Shown here one piece after another: positions 1 to 11,651 of a stretch of 43,836 nucleotides of DNA. Position numbers and translations under genes: made by a program. Source of the stretch: Dentipellis sp. KUC8613 (lineage: Eukaryota > Basidiomycota > Agaricomycetes > Russulales > Hericiaceae). Location of the stretch: positions 1 through 43,836 of the forward strand of contig NSJX01000021.1 in NCBI GenBank assembly GCA_002286715.1. The letters are read 5' to 3'. The first letter of the stretch is position 1. Every line of letters starts with the position of its first letter. Under the pieces are notes generated by a model. It was not told where the DNA came from, searched no databases, and saw only the letters and a program-made list of their open reading frames with translations.

Positions 1-70
1 CATGTGATCTGTGGTATGGGTCATGTGATAGGACACGTCGTGCGGAAGGAGGCAAGGAAAGTGACAAGAA

Positions 71-813
71 ATGGAGCAATCCGTGACAATCACATCGATG
101 AGACGCGTACCACTGGCAGGTGATTATCCAGCTTTCATGTACGCTAACAATTGCTGCGAGAATCTCGAGAGTCTTGAGGAAGGACTATGTCAAGGGCCAG
201 CCATGCTCCGGGTAAGTGATCACTCATCTGAGGTATTCAGTTTTCATTGACGAGGGCATCTCCGAGTCATAGATCTTTCGCCACATATGGATCTCCCCGA
301 GCTCCGCCCTGAATGCTGAGGGACAGTCAAGTACCAGACGAAAAGGCGCTGCCCACATCTACGGACTTACGTCCGTCACGCCACGCTCCATTGCCTATGT
401 CGCACTCCAGGTTTCACTTCCCTGTTAGGACCTGCACTATGCTTTGCTAACCTCACGTTGTAGATACGATTTGCGCTCTCGAGCATGGATGCATGGGCTG
501 ATCACGATGGTCAATTCGACATGATTGAATTTTATTGGAACATTGTCCGACTCTTTATCGACGACAGCCCATGGGCACGTAACACTCTCTCGTGGTGGAA
601 TATGTAAGTTCTCTGTGACTTTTGCATTCTGTTACATACTGACAATATCTCAGTCAAATATTTGGATTACCGTCAGGTTCGCGTGTTAACACAAACAGCC
701 AGATCAACACTGCTGTTTCACCCGCTTCATCGGCCGCGAGGCTAGCAGCACAACGAGCGGCAAGGACGCGAGCGGCGACATCACATGATATTGGTCTTCC
801 TGGTGTCATATAG
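71..813 (+). CDS. DUF6698-type basidiomycete protein, four-exon model, N-terminus possibly missing
   Basis: Exons by splice sites: 71-211, 273-410, 464-603, 654-813. Joined, they read through a pattern I recognise from the agaricomycete DUF6698 family: AGDYPAFMYANN, then GPAMLRIFRHIWISPSSAL, then GLTSVTPRSIAYVALQIRFA, then FYWNIVRLF and the WWN..IFG motif near the C-terminus. The tail is Ala/Arg-rich and ends in GLPGVI. Function is unknown; members are numerous in mushroom genomes and often sit in repeat-rich regions. The model starts at the only in-frame ATG, 9 bases after an in-frame TGA at 62-64. Family members usually have a longer N-terminus, so an earlier exon may lie outside the window or the copy may be 5' truncated. 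Splice sites are canonical and every join keeps frame. The family call is from remembered motifs; the start is uncertain. Confidence 0.6.
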
Positions 814-1539
814 AGTAGCATTCAATACATAGATCTGGAATAAATTCTTTCCTTGTCTCGGGCTCTCTTCCCCATGTTGATGCGACGAAAGTAATCAATG
901 CCAACAAATAAATGATATCTGATGCTGTCCTAGCCTGGTGTATTCTTGCATGCAATAACATCATTAGGAAAGTAAACAATCTCGTCAGCAAATCCCTGAG
1001 TGGGCTACCTCATAGGACCGCGGAAAGCGAAGGTACGAATTGGCCTAGTTCGAAAGCCAGGGGCACAATGGAATGTGACCCGTTATTGTGACTTAGACAA
1101 AGCAGGTAGATAACGCAACATATATAGGACCAAGGGAAGTATATGAATACACTTGTACAAACCTGGTACTTCCGGGACAGATTGTATTCTTTGCATTGGT
1201 AGGCCTGCCAATGCATAGTCGGCCCCAATTCGCTGATGTTGGCTGCGCCACCGAAGGCCCGGATCCGGAGTCGGCCGAATGGCCTTGCTGTAGCGGCGGT
1301 TCCGAGTCGATACATAGTGGTTGCCCTCTCCTTCTCCCCTCTAGGCAGCTCAAGCTACAGACTCTTTTGTCTTGCTACCGGCTAATTGCAGCACAAAGGC
1401 ACCCCGTTCCTATGAGGGCCATTCCCGCAACACCGCGTTTCTCCCTCGGAGATTCCCATGAGCTGCTGTTCTTATTGTTATAAGTAAGTCACCGTCGCGT
1501 CTCTTCCTTGTTCTACTTTTACATCTCCATCTGCCCTCG
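814..1539. other. Intergenic, no gene seen
   Basis: No reading frame here has splice-bounded, protein-like content. Short overlapping open frames on both strands around 1010-1480 look like chance. The 5' leader of the next gene probably lies at about 1480-1539. Confidence 0.5.
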
Positions 1540-3007
1540 ATGCCTTCACGATCTTTCGACGGTAAGCTATCTCACTATCTCTCTCCCTTCATCCAGTAGT
1601 GACCATCTTGATTGTAGAACGGACGAAGCATTTGGATGCTCTTCGCGATCGCGTCTTCGGCCCCCGGACAGAGAAAGATCTCATCTACGCAGAAGACCCT
1701 GGCACACTTAGAGCTAGCGAGAAGTGGTGGCGGGACCACTACGATATGCTGCTTGAGCACGGGTACACTCTGCGTCCCCGTTTCAAGCCAGGCTGGACAC
1801 CGCCCTGGAAGGAGACCGGGCGCGTTTACATGGAGTACGAGGAGGGGCAGCAATTTCACGTACGTCCAACCAGTATTTGACAGTCGAACATCGTGGTTAC
1901 CTTTGCGTGCTCTTGTATGTAGAGAGCCCAGATTATAGATGCTACGCGGAACTCGGACGGCGCGTACGTTACGCTGAAGAAGCTTGACGTGGCCCGGGGC
2001 CGGTCTGACATGGAAGAAGTCGAGATCAATCTGTATCTGTCTTCGGAAGCTTTGTCTTCTGACCCACGCAATCACTGCGTCCAAGCTCTGGATATAATTC
2101 CAGTCCCAGATGCACAGGATATCTATGTCATGGTGATGCCGACCTTGAGACCATTCGACGACCCCGTCTTTGCATCTTTTGGCGAAGCGGTCGCATTTTT
2201 TTCTCAGTTATTTGAGGTACGTCTCTGCTCGGTGATTTTTGTACTGTTTCGTTGCTTGTTACTTGCTAATAGGCGATAATAGGGACTGCAGTTTCTGCAC
2301 GAGCGTAAGATCGCCCATCGGTACGCTTCTCGTCCATTCGCCTGAACGTCGTCTAATGGTGAACCAGAGACTGCTGCCGCCCCAATATCATGATGGACGC
2401 GGCACCAATGTATCCCGAGCCTTGGCACTTCGCGGAGCTCAATATGCGAAGAGATTGGAAGGGTAAAGCCAAGCACTATACGCGGACAGAACGTCCGGTG
2501 AAGTATTACTACGTCGACTTCGGTCTGTCGCTGCTTTACAAGCCAGAGGACATCCCGACTTGGCCGCCTCTGGCCCTTCCAGTTCATGGTGCAGATAAGA
2601 CCGCGCCTGAGAATCGGGACGAGGTGTATGACACGCCTTGCAATCCGTTCGCCACTGACATCTACTACCTCGGCAGCCTCGTTCGTCAGTCTTTCATGCG
2701 GGTACGTCCATACATTTCTACTAGAATCATCTTCTATTGAACGTTCTTACAGAAATATTACGGCTTTGGCTTCATGGAAGAGCTCGTCGCGGACATGATC
2801 CAAGAAGACCCATCAAAGCGGCCAGATATCAACGAGGTTGTTTCCCGGTTCGCAAACATTAGGGCATCGCTTTCTTCGTGGAAGCTGCGCTCGCGCACGA
2901 TACGACGTAAGGAGTGGAAGGTCGTCACATTGTGGAAATTTCCTCCGCACATCGTCCGGACTACCCGGTTTATTGTCACGCGGACGCCTGCCATTCCTGA
3001 CGCATAA
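1540..3007 (+). CDS. Divergent protein-kinase-like protein (fungal kinase-fold family)
   Basis: Six exons: 1540-1561, 1618-1859, 1923-2216, 2283-2320, 2368-2701, 2753-3007, giving 394 residues. A 22-base first exon supplies the ATG. Kinase landmarks: a VTLKK segment (Lys107 is a candidate ATP-anchoring lysine), the catalytic-loop motif AHRDCCRPN (Asp200, Asn205), VDFGLS (Asp249), and a late DMIQEDPSKRPDINEVV segment as in kinase subdomain XI. The glycine-rich loop is not recognisable (DATRNSDGAYV stands in its place), and there is no APE motif. The catalytic Asp, Asn and DFG Asp remain, so activity is possible but unproven. Large lineage-specific families of this type occur in agaricomycetes and lack known roles. 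No signal peptide; probably cytosolic. Introns have canonical ends, and the HRD motif is split by intron 4. Confidence 0.8.
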
Positions 3008-3651
3008 GTTTCCGCGCAAGATCCTCAGTGTATTATTCTTCTAGGATTTACCTGAGTATATTGCTTCGAAATATTGTTCGTAGCAGTACGTTGCTCAATG
3101 GAATCAAATAAGCTGTCGATGATACACGGTGTTCGGTGTTACATGTTACAGGTTATGGTGGAGAGCTCGATGGCCCCGGCGCGGCGGGTCCGGGGACGCC
3201 GGCCGGGATCCCGGCGTCTTCAACCGGAACTTTTCAACCGCTGCCAGCCATCATCTTCATTCACGCCGACATAGACCTCCTTGTTCTTCGTGCTACACTC
3301 TCGCACTCTTGCATGGATATAGGACTCTAATTGACGGGCACAGAAAGTGTCGTTGTTTCCAACGAGCATGTCTGAAGTTGGCTGGAAGCAAGAATTTGTC
3401 GGCCATTAGCAGGTACGTCTGTCGACAGCGAAGGCTTCCGTAAATTCTGATTGACTATGTCCAGCTACGGAAGGTTATAGCTCGGCAACTGCACCTCTAT
3501 GTGTGATGATAGTTTGACAACCTGTCTCTCGCTCTGACGATCTCGATATAACTATGTTTTCCATCTCTTCGCCCGAGAGATAGAAGCAAGTCCGAATTGG
3601 AACGCAGAATGCAGACGATAGCATCGGGGCCCATGAGCATAGGCTTCGTCG
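3008..3651. other. Intergenic with a GC-rich block
   Basis: No gene is supported. The stretch near 3176-3220 is a run of GGCC/CCGG/GGGATCCC palindromes followed by TTCAACC-type sequence. Similar GC-rich blocks occur near 36535, 40105 and 43110, all close to S28 genes (see findings). Confidence 0.45.
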
Positions 3652-3729
3652 TGGCTGACTGGAGGCTGACGGCGATGCGATCTAGGTGAACCAGACCAGA
3701 GGCTGACCGCGCTAATACGAGTATAAGAG
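3652..3729 (+). promoter_or_regulatory. S28 copy 1 promoter segment with TATA element
   Basis: GGCTGACTGGAGGCT at 3653-3667 and AGGCTGACCGC nearer the gene are followed by TATAAGAG at 3722-3729, 80 bp before the ATG (start-to-start 87). The same series is present at 40631-40709 before S28 copy 4. The conservation over about 78 bp suggests co-duplicated regulatory DNA; the role of the individual boxes is inferred. Confidence 0.6.
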
Positions 3730-3808
3730 ACATCCAGGAAAATGCCAGCCCTCGGTCAGCACTCTCTTCTCTTCCCCCACCGCCCGACTCAAGACGGGTC
3801 CCTTCAAG

Positions 3809-6032
3809 ATGCTCCTCATTCTTCCTGCCCTCTTCCTACTCGCTGCGACTTGTGTTTCTGCTCGTCTCCCCGATGGGCGCGCACACGCCAACATGCAGCC
3901 AATGCCCATTGTTGGGCGGCTCGGCCCTGGGTCGGATGCCGTGAGGCACTCCAAGACAGGGCAGATGTTGCCTTCCATCAACACTACGTACTACTTCAAC
4001 CAGCTCATCGACCACAACAATCCGAGCCTGGGCACATTCGAGCAGAGGTATTGGTTTGATTGGGAGTATTACGAGCCTGGTGCGTGCCTATCGTTTTTTG
4101 TGCGGACGGAAGTCTTAAACTGTAATCGTTCTCATTACAGGCGGACCGATGGTTCTGTTTACCCCCGGAGAGACCAACGCTGAGGGTGAGCATATCTGTC
4201 TCACATCTAGGCGTTGGCTGACAATTTGGCATCCGACGACGCAGAGTTCACCGTATTCTTGACCAACAGGAGTATGATTGGTGTCATCGCACAGCAAGAG
4301 AACGGAGTATCTATCATCATCGAGCACCGTTTCTTCGGCCTCTCCAACCCGTACCCGGATCTAAGCGTCGCAAGTCTCAAGTACCTCACCATCCAGCAGG
4401 CAATCGACGACCTGGCGTATTTCGCGAAGAACGTGAAACTACCTATGCCCGGAGGCGATTGCGTGTCGCCTGACAAGGCGCCCTGGATCCTTATGGGCGG
4501 TAGCTATTCCGGCGCATTGACGAGTTTCGCGAAAGTCAAGTGAGTCGACCCGAGCCCACTTCAATATCCTTTCTGCTCACGGAATTTCAGCAAACCCGAT
4601 GTATTCTGGGCTGGCTACGCATCGTCTGCAGTCGTTGAGAGCATCGTGTAAGATTGTCTTCGGCCTCAATTAGACGCGCTCCTGACGACCCCAATTCAGC
4701 GACTTCTGGCAATACTTCGACATCGTCCGCCAGTTCATGCCGCAGAATTGCTCCGCAGACGTACAGGCGGTCGTACAACACTTTGACAAGGTATTCACCT
4801 CAGGTAACCAGAGCGCCATCGACATTCTCAAAGACACCTTCGGCATGGGGGACGTCACGCATCTCGATGATGTCGCGGGCGCACGTACGTTTAGTGTCAT
4901 AGCTTTCCAGTTTACTTTTGATACTGATCTTCGCTTTATGCTGACCTATCTTAAGTGAGGAATAACTTATGGGACTGGCAAAATCTTAGTCCGCAGCACG
5001 GTCCGAATGCCCTTTTTTACCAGTTCTGCGATGCGCTTGAGGTCAAGAATGGAAAGAGTGCGCCCGCATCCGGGTGGGGCGCTGAACACGCTGCGAAGGC
5101 ATGGGGTTCTTTCTTCAAGAATACATACATTGATATCGGTATGCCTCGTTACTCGTTACTGTTCAATTCAACCTAACGGCCGGATGATTCAGTGTGTGGT
5201 GATGTTGACGTTTCGTAAGTCTCAGCTCAGATTCGCCTACATCGAATCTCACCTCTGTCCACAGAACGTGCTTTGGCACCTATGACCCCAACAGTCCCGC
5301 GTATACCAATACGACCATTGACAATTACGAGCGCTCTTGGCAATGGATAGTGTGCGTACTTTAGCTTTTTATTTAACCTGCATAGTACATGCAAGCTTAT
5401 ATCCTACGGCCCCAGTTGCAACGAAGTTGGCTTCTTCCAGGTCGCCGCCCCCGCGGGCACTCCGTCTCTTGTATCCCGTCTCATCCAGCCCCATAATACC
5501 GACGAAGTAAGCATACCGCCTACCTTACATATCGAACATCTCACTTACGGATCTCCCTGCATTCCACAGAGGTACTGCGCGATGAGGTTCCCGGAGGCAT
5601 TCTCTTCGCCTCCGGTGCCGAACGTGCAGAAGACGAATCAGGCATACCACGGATGGGACGTCAAGTCCGACAGGCTTTTCTTCGCCAACGGCCAACGTAC
5701 GTCTATCACTCAGTCCATATCTCACAATCAATTGCTGAACGACTCCTACAGGCGACCCCTGGCGCGACGCGACTGTCTCCTCAGACTTCCACACCGTCGC
5801 CAGCACCCCGCGCCAGCCCATCGTCGTCAGCGACGGCTTCCACACCTCCGACCTGGACACGAAGGCGGGCGATGTGGACCCTAGCGTCCGATACGTGCAG
5901 GATCAGGCGCTGTACTATATGCATACGTGGCTGGGAGAGTGGAAGGCCAGCCACTCTCACGGCGGAAAGCGGGAGATCGACATGGGGCGCGTGCCGGGGC
6001 GGTTTGTTGCGCGGTCTGAGTGGGCTTCGTAG
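3809..6032 (+). CDS. Secreted S28 serine peptidase, copy 1 (prolyl carboxypeptidase/DPP-II-like)
   Basis: Eleven exons: 3809-4079, 4141-4185, 4245-4539, 4591-4647, 4700-4884, 4956-5138, 5193-5214, 5265-5351, 5416-5506, 5570-5696, 5752-6032; 547 residues. A hydrophobic signal peptide (residues 1 to about 18) is followed by LPDGRAHANM. Family S28 enzymes remove residues next to proline, acting in vacuole, lysosome or outside the cell. Visible motifs: YYFNQLIDHNN, EHRFFGLSNPYPDL, the nucleophile motif MGGSYSGAL (Ser192 by alignment with human PRCP/DPP7), QNCSADVQAV, LWDWQ, RDPWRDA (Asp456) and SDGFHTSDL (His485). The full triad is present. The C-terminus has GGKR followed by about 20 residues ending GRFVARSEWAS, shared with copy 4. 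The start is the ATG opening the signal peptide, 87 bp after the TATA element. Whether it is a carboxypeptidase or an aminodipeptidase cannot be told. Confidence 0.93.
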
Positions 6033-6339
6033 GATTTCTTTTGTGTATTTTGTTATACACCGGACGAAGTTTGTCGAATGGATATCACAAACTTGAAGAC
6101 AGCGACAGCTTCTCGTTATGAGTGGTGCTCGACACCGAATAAGGCTAACGGAAGTCTAGTTCATGGTGGCCGGGCGACACATTCCTCGAGTTTCTTGCTG
6201 TGATTAATATGATATTACGGAGTCCCCTCCGTGCTCTGTCACAGTGCTCGGACGTTATCGAAACTTGTTGTACTCACGTTCATCAGGACACACACTGGGG
6301 GAGGTATCACACATCAATCAGATTTGCAGACGAGCAGAA
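6033..6339. other. 3' flank of S28 copy 1
   Basis: Presumed 3' untranslated and intergenic DNA; no gene, repeat or RNA structure stands out. Confidence 0.4.
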
Positions 6340-6600
6340 CAATATACACAACAGACAGCAGACGAGGCGAAAACTGAGACGAGATGAGATGAGACAATGA
6401 GACGAGACAAGACAAAACAAGGCGAGATAAGACGAGGCGAGAATAGAGACAGAACAAGCAAGCAAACCAGATCACAAAACAATATGTACGAAGAAAGAAC
6501 ACAGCCGAGAGCACGAGAGCAAACCAAACCGAGACTTTGGACACGAGAGCAGAGACGAGAACAAACAAAAAAGCACAAAAACAAAAACAAAACAGCCTCA
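6340..6600 (+). repeat. Degenerate GAGAC/GAACAAA purine-rich low-complexity tract
   Basis: About 260 bases almost without T on the + strand. It begins as degenerate GAGACGAGAT/GAGACAAGAC units and grades into AACAAA/ACAAAAAC units. The long minus-strand open frame over it (Leu/Phe/Val/Ser-rich) is a by-product of this composition. It looks like an expanded and decayed simple repeat. Confidence 0.7.
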
Positions 6601-6630
6601 ATGGGCCATGTTTGCGACGATGGACAGGAC

Positions 6631-6948
6631 TCCTTTGTTGTAGCCGTATGGGGCCGAGCCTGGCCATCTCTCGTCGATGGTGACTAGTGGTCGCTGGGAC
6701 CACTGCCAATTGCACTTCCGCCTAATTGGAAAACCTATTCGACCGACGCACGAAGCGCAGGCCGCGCGTGTTGGGACCCACGTTGTGCTCGCCTTGAAGT
6801 GACGCGGCCTCCGTGGAGCATCTGCTCCTAAAGCCCAACAGGGTCCCTCCTGAGCGCGACTTCGGACTCTTCTGTCCTACGCCTGCCTCCGATTCTTGAG
6901 CAATACCAGGGTTCCTTGGTTTAAGCCGTATGGGGCCGGACCCTGGCC
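6631..6948 (+). repeat. Diverged direct repeat pair, about 281 bp apart
   Basis: The segment at 6631-6665 (TCCTTTGTTGTAGCCGTATG continuing GGGCCGAGCCTGGCC) recurs at 6912-6948 (TTCCTTGGTTTAAGCCGTAT continuing GGGGCCGGACCCTGGCC). Weaker similarity follows both copies (CTGGGACC, TCCTACGCCTGCCTC versus CCTACGCCTACCTC). This may be an old repeat or transposon remnant; no coding capacity is seen. Confidence 0.5.
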
Positions 6949-7418
6949 TACTTTCCTAGTTGGTAATACCTCGGACCTCCGCTGAATGTGACTGGGACCT
7001 CTTCGACCAGGGCTGCAGGACTGTCGGGCGTATGAGTCGCGCCCTACGCCTACCTCGCCCTCGGGTGGCCCTCCTCTCCTTGATAACTCGGCTCCCTGCA
7101 AACAATGAGGCTGGGGCCGTCCTCCACGCGACTTGGAGTGCTTCTGCTCCTAGCCTACTTCTCTTTGATGTGGCCGCCCACTCTCGGACGGCCGTGCACT
7201 TTTGGGCGGGACATCACCACCGCCCTGCTCCTATCCGTTCCCGATATGCCAACTACTCTCTTCCATCCACCCCTCCTACGAGACATGTGAGTTCGCGGAC
7301 CATAGAAATCGAGAAAAGCACGACGTACCCTGGCGCTCTTCGCCCATACACATGTCCAATGTCCCCCTGAAAACATTGAGCACACGAGCGAGAGCAAGTT
7401 CAAAACAGAAACACTCAC
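6949..7418. other. Intergenic, repeat-like, no gene
   Basis: Contains further weak echoes of the 6631-6948 repeat (for example CTGCTCCTA near 6820 and 7147). It also holds the 3' flank of the minus-strand membrane protein gene; a splice-donor-like GTGAGT lies directly after that gene's stop codon. Confidence 0.4.
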
Positions 7419-9898
7419 CTATTCTCGAGCCGGAATTGGCATGGGTACCTGTGTCTGCTGCATGGGCGGCATCGGTCGCATCGGCTGCATTGGCGGCATG
7501 GGGGGCATCTCCTGCATTGGCCGGAAGGGCCCGGCGGGGTACGGCCCCGGCGGCGGCAGCCGCATTTGCGGGTTGACCACGCCAGGGATGTGCATGCCCG
7601 GGTTCGGATAAGGCATGTTCGGTGGTGGCGGCACGAAGGCCGCATATTCTTGCCGTGGTGCGGCCTGGAAGTCACTTGGAGGTGGGAAATGAGGTCCTGA
7701 CGGCGGGTACGGAAAATGACCTGGCGGTGTGAATGGAGGTGGTCCCTGCGCCATTGCCGGGTACGACGGTCCGAGGTGGACGATTGGCGGAGGCGGAGGC
7801 GGCGGCAGCAGCAGCAGAGGGCCCTGCTGCAGCATGGGCGGATGGGCTAGGGGTGGGCATGGGACGTGATAGTCTCGCGGTCCGAGCCCTGGCGGAAACC
7901 TGCACTGGTCGAGTTGCTGGTCAACCGGGTAAGGCTGAGATGCGTGGCAGGGAGGCGGCCCCATACATGGATGCGGGCGAGGAATGGGGTGTGGGCCAGA
8001 GACGGGATGTGGGCCGAAGTGCGGCATCGGCTGCGGGTGAACTTGGCCAGGATTGGAAACAGGTACGGGCGCAGGCACAGGAGCAGCGGCGTGGTAAGTT
8101 CCATCAGCAGGAGCATCGATGGCGGGGGTCGGGGCGAGGAGACAGCCCTGGGGCTGCTCCTCGCATGGTGCCTGCTCGACCGGGGGCTGGGGCGATGCTG
8201 GATGCTCAGGCGACGCTAACTGTTCATCCAGCATCGTTCCAGCCTCGGGCTGGACGGGCTCCTGAGGTTGCATCGAGTAATGAGGAGCATACTGCGGAAC
8301 TTCAAGTTGTCCATCAGTGTCAACGCTGTCACTGTGCGTGGGGTTGCGTCTCCCGATCCTGTTCACCGGCTCGATCAAGATCTTGCCGAAATACGGTGTC
8401 TGTGGAGGAGCGGCCTGTGAGCATCAATTGGACGCATTGCAAGTAATGCTGGTACTCACCTCGCTCTCCTCTTTGATGAGCTTGTCCATCTTGTCACGTG
8501 CAGCGTCCGAGACGGCGAGAGTGGCTATGTCCGGAATGACGATGTCTTTGGTAAAGCACCTCTGGCGAGCCTAGTTCCGTGTCAGCGCGCGGACAATATG
8601 TGGTACATGGGCGAGACGGATACTCACCGATTTCGGAGATGGTGACAAACTCGTGGTCCTGCGACCTGGAAGCTTCCTGGTTACTTCTGCCAGCCGGCCC
8701 CGTCGCTCGAACTCTGCATGCTGTACCAGAAGCTCTTCACCGTGTGCTGCACTCTCTGCAACAGTGACCTCAGAAATGGGAGGTTCCTGGACGCCGGCAG
8801 ATGCGAGTGCGGGTGCGGCCGGTGAGATGTCGGCTATAATGGCCTCGAACTCGGTACCGACCTCCCTGTCCGCGCTGTCCATCTCCTGCATTGGCATGGC
8901 CCGCGGCACGAACACTGGGGCATGCACCCGCAGCTTGATCTGAGGCGGCGCCGTCTGCATGACTGTCAAGACATCCGACATACAGTCTGCATCTGAAGTC
9001 GAATCCGAGGAGCATGGGCCATCTGTCTGCACGCCGACGCTGACGGTTGATACGACGTTGGATACCGAGATGTCCGTGCCCGTATGTATGTTCCGAGACG
9101 CCAGGCTGTCATCGGGAACCGCGTCGTTGTCCGAGTATGTATCCATACCCTGGGCTAGGTTTGCGTCCAGGGTCACATTGACGTCTGGAGCTGCGTTCGG
9201 GTTCGGGGTCGTGCTTGTGTCCGAGACCGTGTCCGGAGTTGAACCCGCGCCGATGCTCGCATGCATACCTAAGGTTGCTTCAACTTGCGAAGGCTTGGAC
9301 TTGGCATCGACTTTGGCCGTCCGGGGCTGCGAAGACGTTTATCAGATCGTAGGCCACACGTCGAAGCAAATGCACGACACTCGACACTCACCTGCTTGCT
9401 ATTCCGTGTGAGTTGCAGCCAGAATGTCTAGATATGCACGTGAGCGTCATTGATATACGTGGGCCACACGGAGTCGGTCCAATGCACAGGACATACCAGA
9501 CAAAAGACTAGTACTGTGGCGCCAAGCGCCACCCATGTTGCGCCCGAGCGCGGCTGGGGAATCGTTCGATTGGCTCTGAGGAGCCCGGACGTGGCGAGCC
9601 CGAGTTCAGCCTCTGGCTTGATATCGTATATGACGGCAGTGGTAGGAAGAGATGCGTATTCGATGAGCACGGTCTGTGCGATGTCGGGGTGAATGACCTT
9701 AAGCGTCTGCGTAGCCGGGAATACCGAAGTGGGCGTGGCGAGAGTGACGATGCAGAAGAATGGGGGAGTGTTCTTGAGAACGAGGGCCTTGACGTTGGTA
9801 AAGCTGGAGGAGGCAGCAGAGTCGGCACCGAAGATGTAGGCAAAGGGAGTGGCGATCGACGCCACCAAGCAGGTGAGGGCCTGCTTGAAGAGCAACAT
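7419..9898 (-). CDS. Predicted single-pass membrane protein with acidic and proline-rich tail, function unknown
   Basis: Five exons on the minus strand: 9497-9898, 9392-9427, 8628-9326, 8460-8570, 7419-8414; about 747 residues, all joins phase 0. The N-terminus (MLLFKQALTCLVASIATPF) looks like a signal peptide or anchor. An extracellular-type stretch of about 90 residues follows, then a membrane segment around residues 119-140 (WVALGATVLVFCL joined to TFWLQL) and basic residues. The remaining 600 residues form a low-complexity tail: first Asp/Ser/Thr/Ala-rich, then a conserved-looking patch ARQRCFTKDIVIPDIATLAV, then a very Pro/Met/Gln-rich end (PPMPPMQPMRPMPPMQQ). I do not recognise the family. 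Topology suggests a short lumenal or outer domain and a long disordered cytosolic tail. The upstream ATG at 10027 in the same frame is possible but less likely, since translation from 9898 exposes the hydrophobic leader. Splice sites are good; a cryptic donor follows the stop. Confidence 0.6.
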
Positions 9899-10074
9899 AT
9901 TCTCGAGGTGCAAACACGCGAGACGAGTGTGCTTCTGAGGACAAGAGGGAGCGTCCGCAAGCTCTGCTTTTATAGAGAATAAGGGTCGTACCGTTGCGCG
10001 CGCATGACAATAGCCGTACAAGGTCACCCTTGTGCTACGATGAGCAGAGTGTACCTGTGGATCAGGCTTCTAGA

Positions 10075-10920
10075 TCAGTTCGGCTCCGTGCCGATTCTGC
10101 GAGGGCTTTGCGGGGCCGGAGCTACGGGGGCACGTGAATGTACAGAACAATTATCGCTGTAATTATCGATGTGCCCAACCAGATCTACAAAACCGATGGT
10201 GATGCGGAGCCAACGAGAGAAGCAGAACAAATGATCATGAATTGTGAAGACTGTTTCTGACCATCTCTGTGATATGAGGAGGCCTTCGTGGTGCAGCTTA
10301 CATGGGAAGTGCGCGCGGGCGGAGGCCAACATGTCAGAGGCGGCCATGCGGATCACGATGAAGGCGGTATGAGGGAGAAGAGGGGAGAAGCGTGTGCAGC
10401 GAGATGTACGGCATCGCCAGGGTCTTAGCATAGCTGGTGTGGGAATACTCGATGTTCGCACCTATGCAGAGCGACAAATCCAAGTATCGTGACTGCGATA
10501 AGATTGATGGAGGCGTGATATGGGCAAAACGGCGACACGTGGTCGAGTATCAGCGACACAATAATGGAAGACAAATAGATAATACTTCGGTAGACGCCGA
10601 CGTACCTGTGTGCCATCAAGGCCTCCATCATGAAGGGCGACATCATCGCAAGAACGCACAGGTGATCATGCAACAAAGCCTGTATCGTCCCGAACAGGAA
10701 GCTACATCTGCAGTGAGAAAGACATATATAAGATAACAATGATTTTTCCATGAAGACGTACGAGAGACGAGTCGCCGCGAACCCAGCTCTTGTGACGAAC
10801 GTAGAGTCGTGATGAATACTGTCACGATGAAGGGTCTGAATGCAAAGAGCCCCAGATGCGGTAGCATCAGCGATTGATCGCGCAACAGGACATGCGACAT
10901 GCCCGTGAGGTTCGCACTAG
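10075..10920 (-). pseudogene. Unresolved minus-strand region with hydrophobic coding-like fragments
   Basis: Several minus-strand frames carry hydrophobic stretches bounded by plausible splice sites: near 10900 (MSHVLLRDQSLMLPHLG then FIVTVFITTL), near 10700-10620 (FLFGTIQALLHDHLCVLAMM), near 10540-10450 (SIIVSLILDHVSPF) and near 10350 (AFIVIRMAASDMLA). The LLRD motif resembles the last part of basidiomycete DUF6533 membrane proteins. I could not join the pieces into one convincing frame. It may be a decayed gene for a multi-pass membrane protein, or a real gene whose exons I cannot place. Treat as a lead only. Confidence 0.25.
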
Positions 10921-11651
10921 ACGCACCTCAACCTGCCCTTGTGCAGTATAATATATCCAACGTGAGTTCAACATGATCTATAACTTTGACATTTGTTGAA
11001 GAGTTACCTTGTTGATCGAGGGTATGCAGCAGAAGAGCGCTTAGCCCCGATGCCTCATAAGAAAGAGTAAGGATACGAGCAGTATAACTTATCCTGACTC
11101 GCATTCAGCGAAAGCAGGGAGCTCTGTAGTGGTGGTCGATGGTCTTGAGCATCGCGTGGCAGCGCCTTGACTTGTGCCATGATAAACTTGTTGAAACATT
11201 TGTCGCGCGGGAAACCTGCGGCCACTCGCTTATGTAGGTGACTCACTTTACCTCCTCTCGTACAACACCCTCACGCAGGCAAACTCGTACTACACGACGG
11301 CGCACCTGCAATACTTGCCTCATTCTCATTCTATGAAACTTCGCTACGAGAAGTAGGCAAGACTCGATGAGCGTCGGATGGAGGTTTTGGACGCGTTTTC
11401 CGCGTGCTGTCCGCAGTCGTCCCGACCGAGCCATGACAGCTAAAGATATACTGGCTTCAGGCCTTCTTTTCGCAGATCTTCCCGAGGTACCTGTTTGGTG
11501 CACCCGAAATGAATCCGAAAGACATGTCTTCACAAGTTTCTCGGAGCTAGAGCTCTCTCTGGCGCCGTACGTCGTCCGGTCGATGCTATGCCCCGGCAAG
11601 CGAAGACGCGGTCGATCTTCAAATCAGACAGGAGGCAGTACCATCATGCTG
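10921..11651. other. Intergenic, no gene supported
   Basis: Open frames on both strands (11055-11246, 11243-11599, 11367-11687) lack recognisable motifs and overlap each other. The segment just before 11652 is the upstream region of S28 copy 2. Confidence 0.4.

Noticed and set aside
6314..6715. Minus-strand Leu/Val/Phe/Ser-rich open frames resembling membrane proteins
   Set aside because: They lie over a T-depleted simple repeat, which produces such translations by composition alone.
7733..8446. Plus-strand Gly/Ala/Arg-rich open frame
   Set aside because: Antisense to the proline-rich exon of the membrane protein gene.
11243..11599. Minus-strand basic open frame upstream of S28 copy 2
   Set aside because: No motifs, and overlapped by an equally plausible plus-strand frame; probably promoter-side non-coding DNA.
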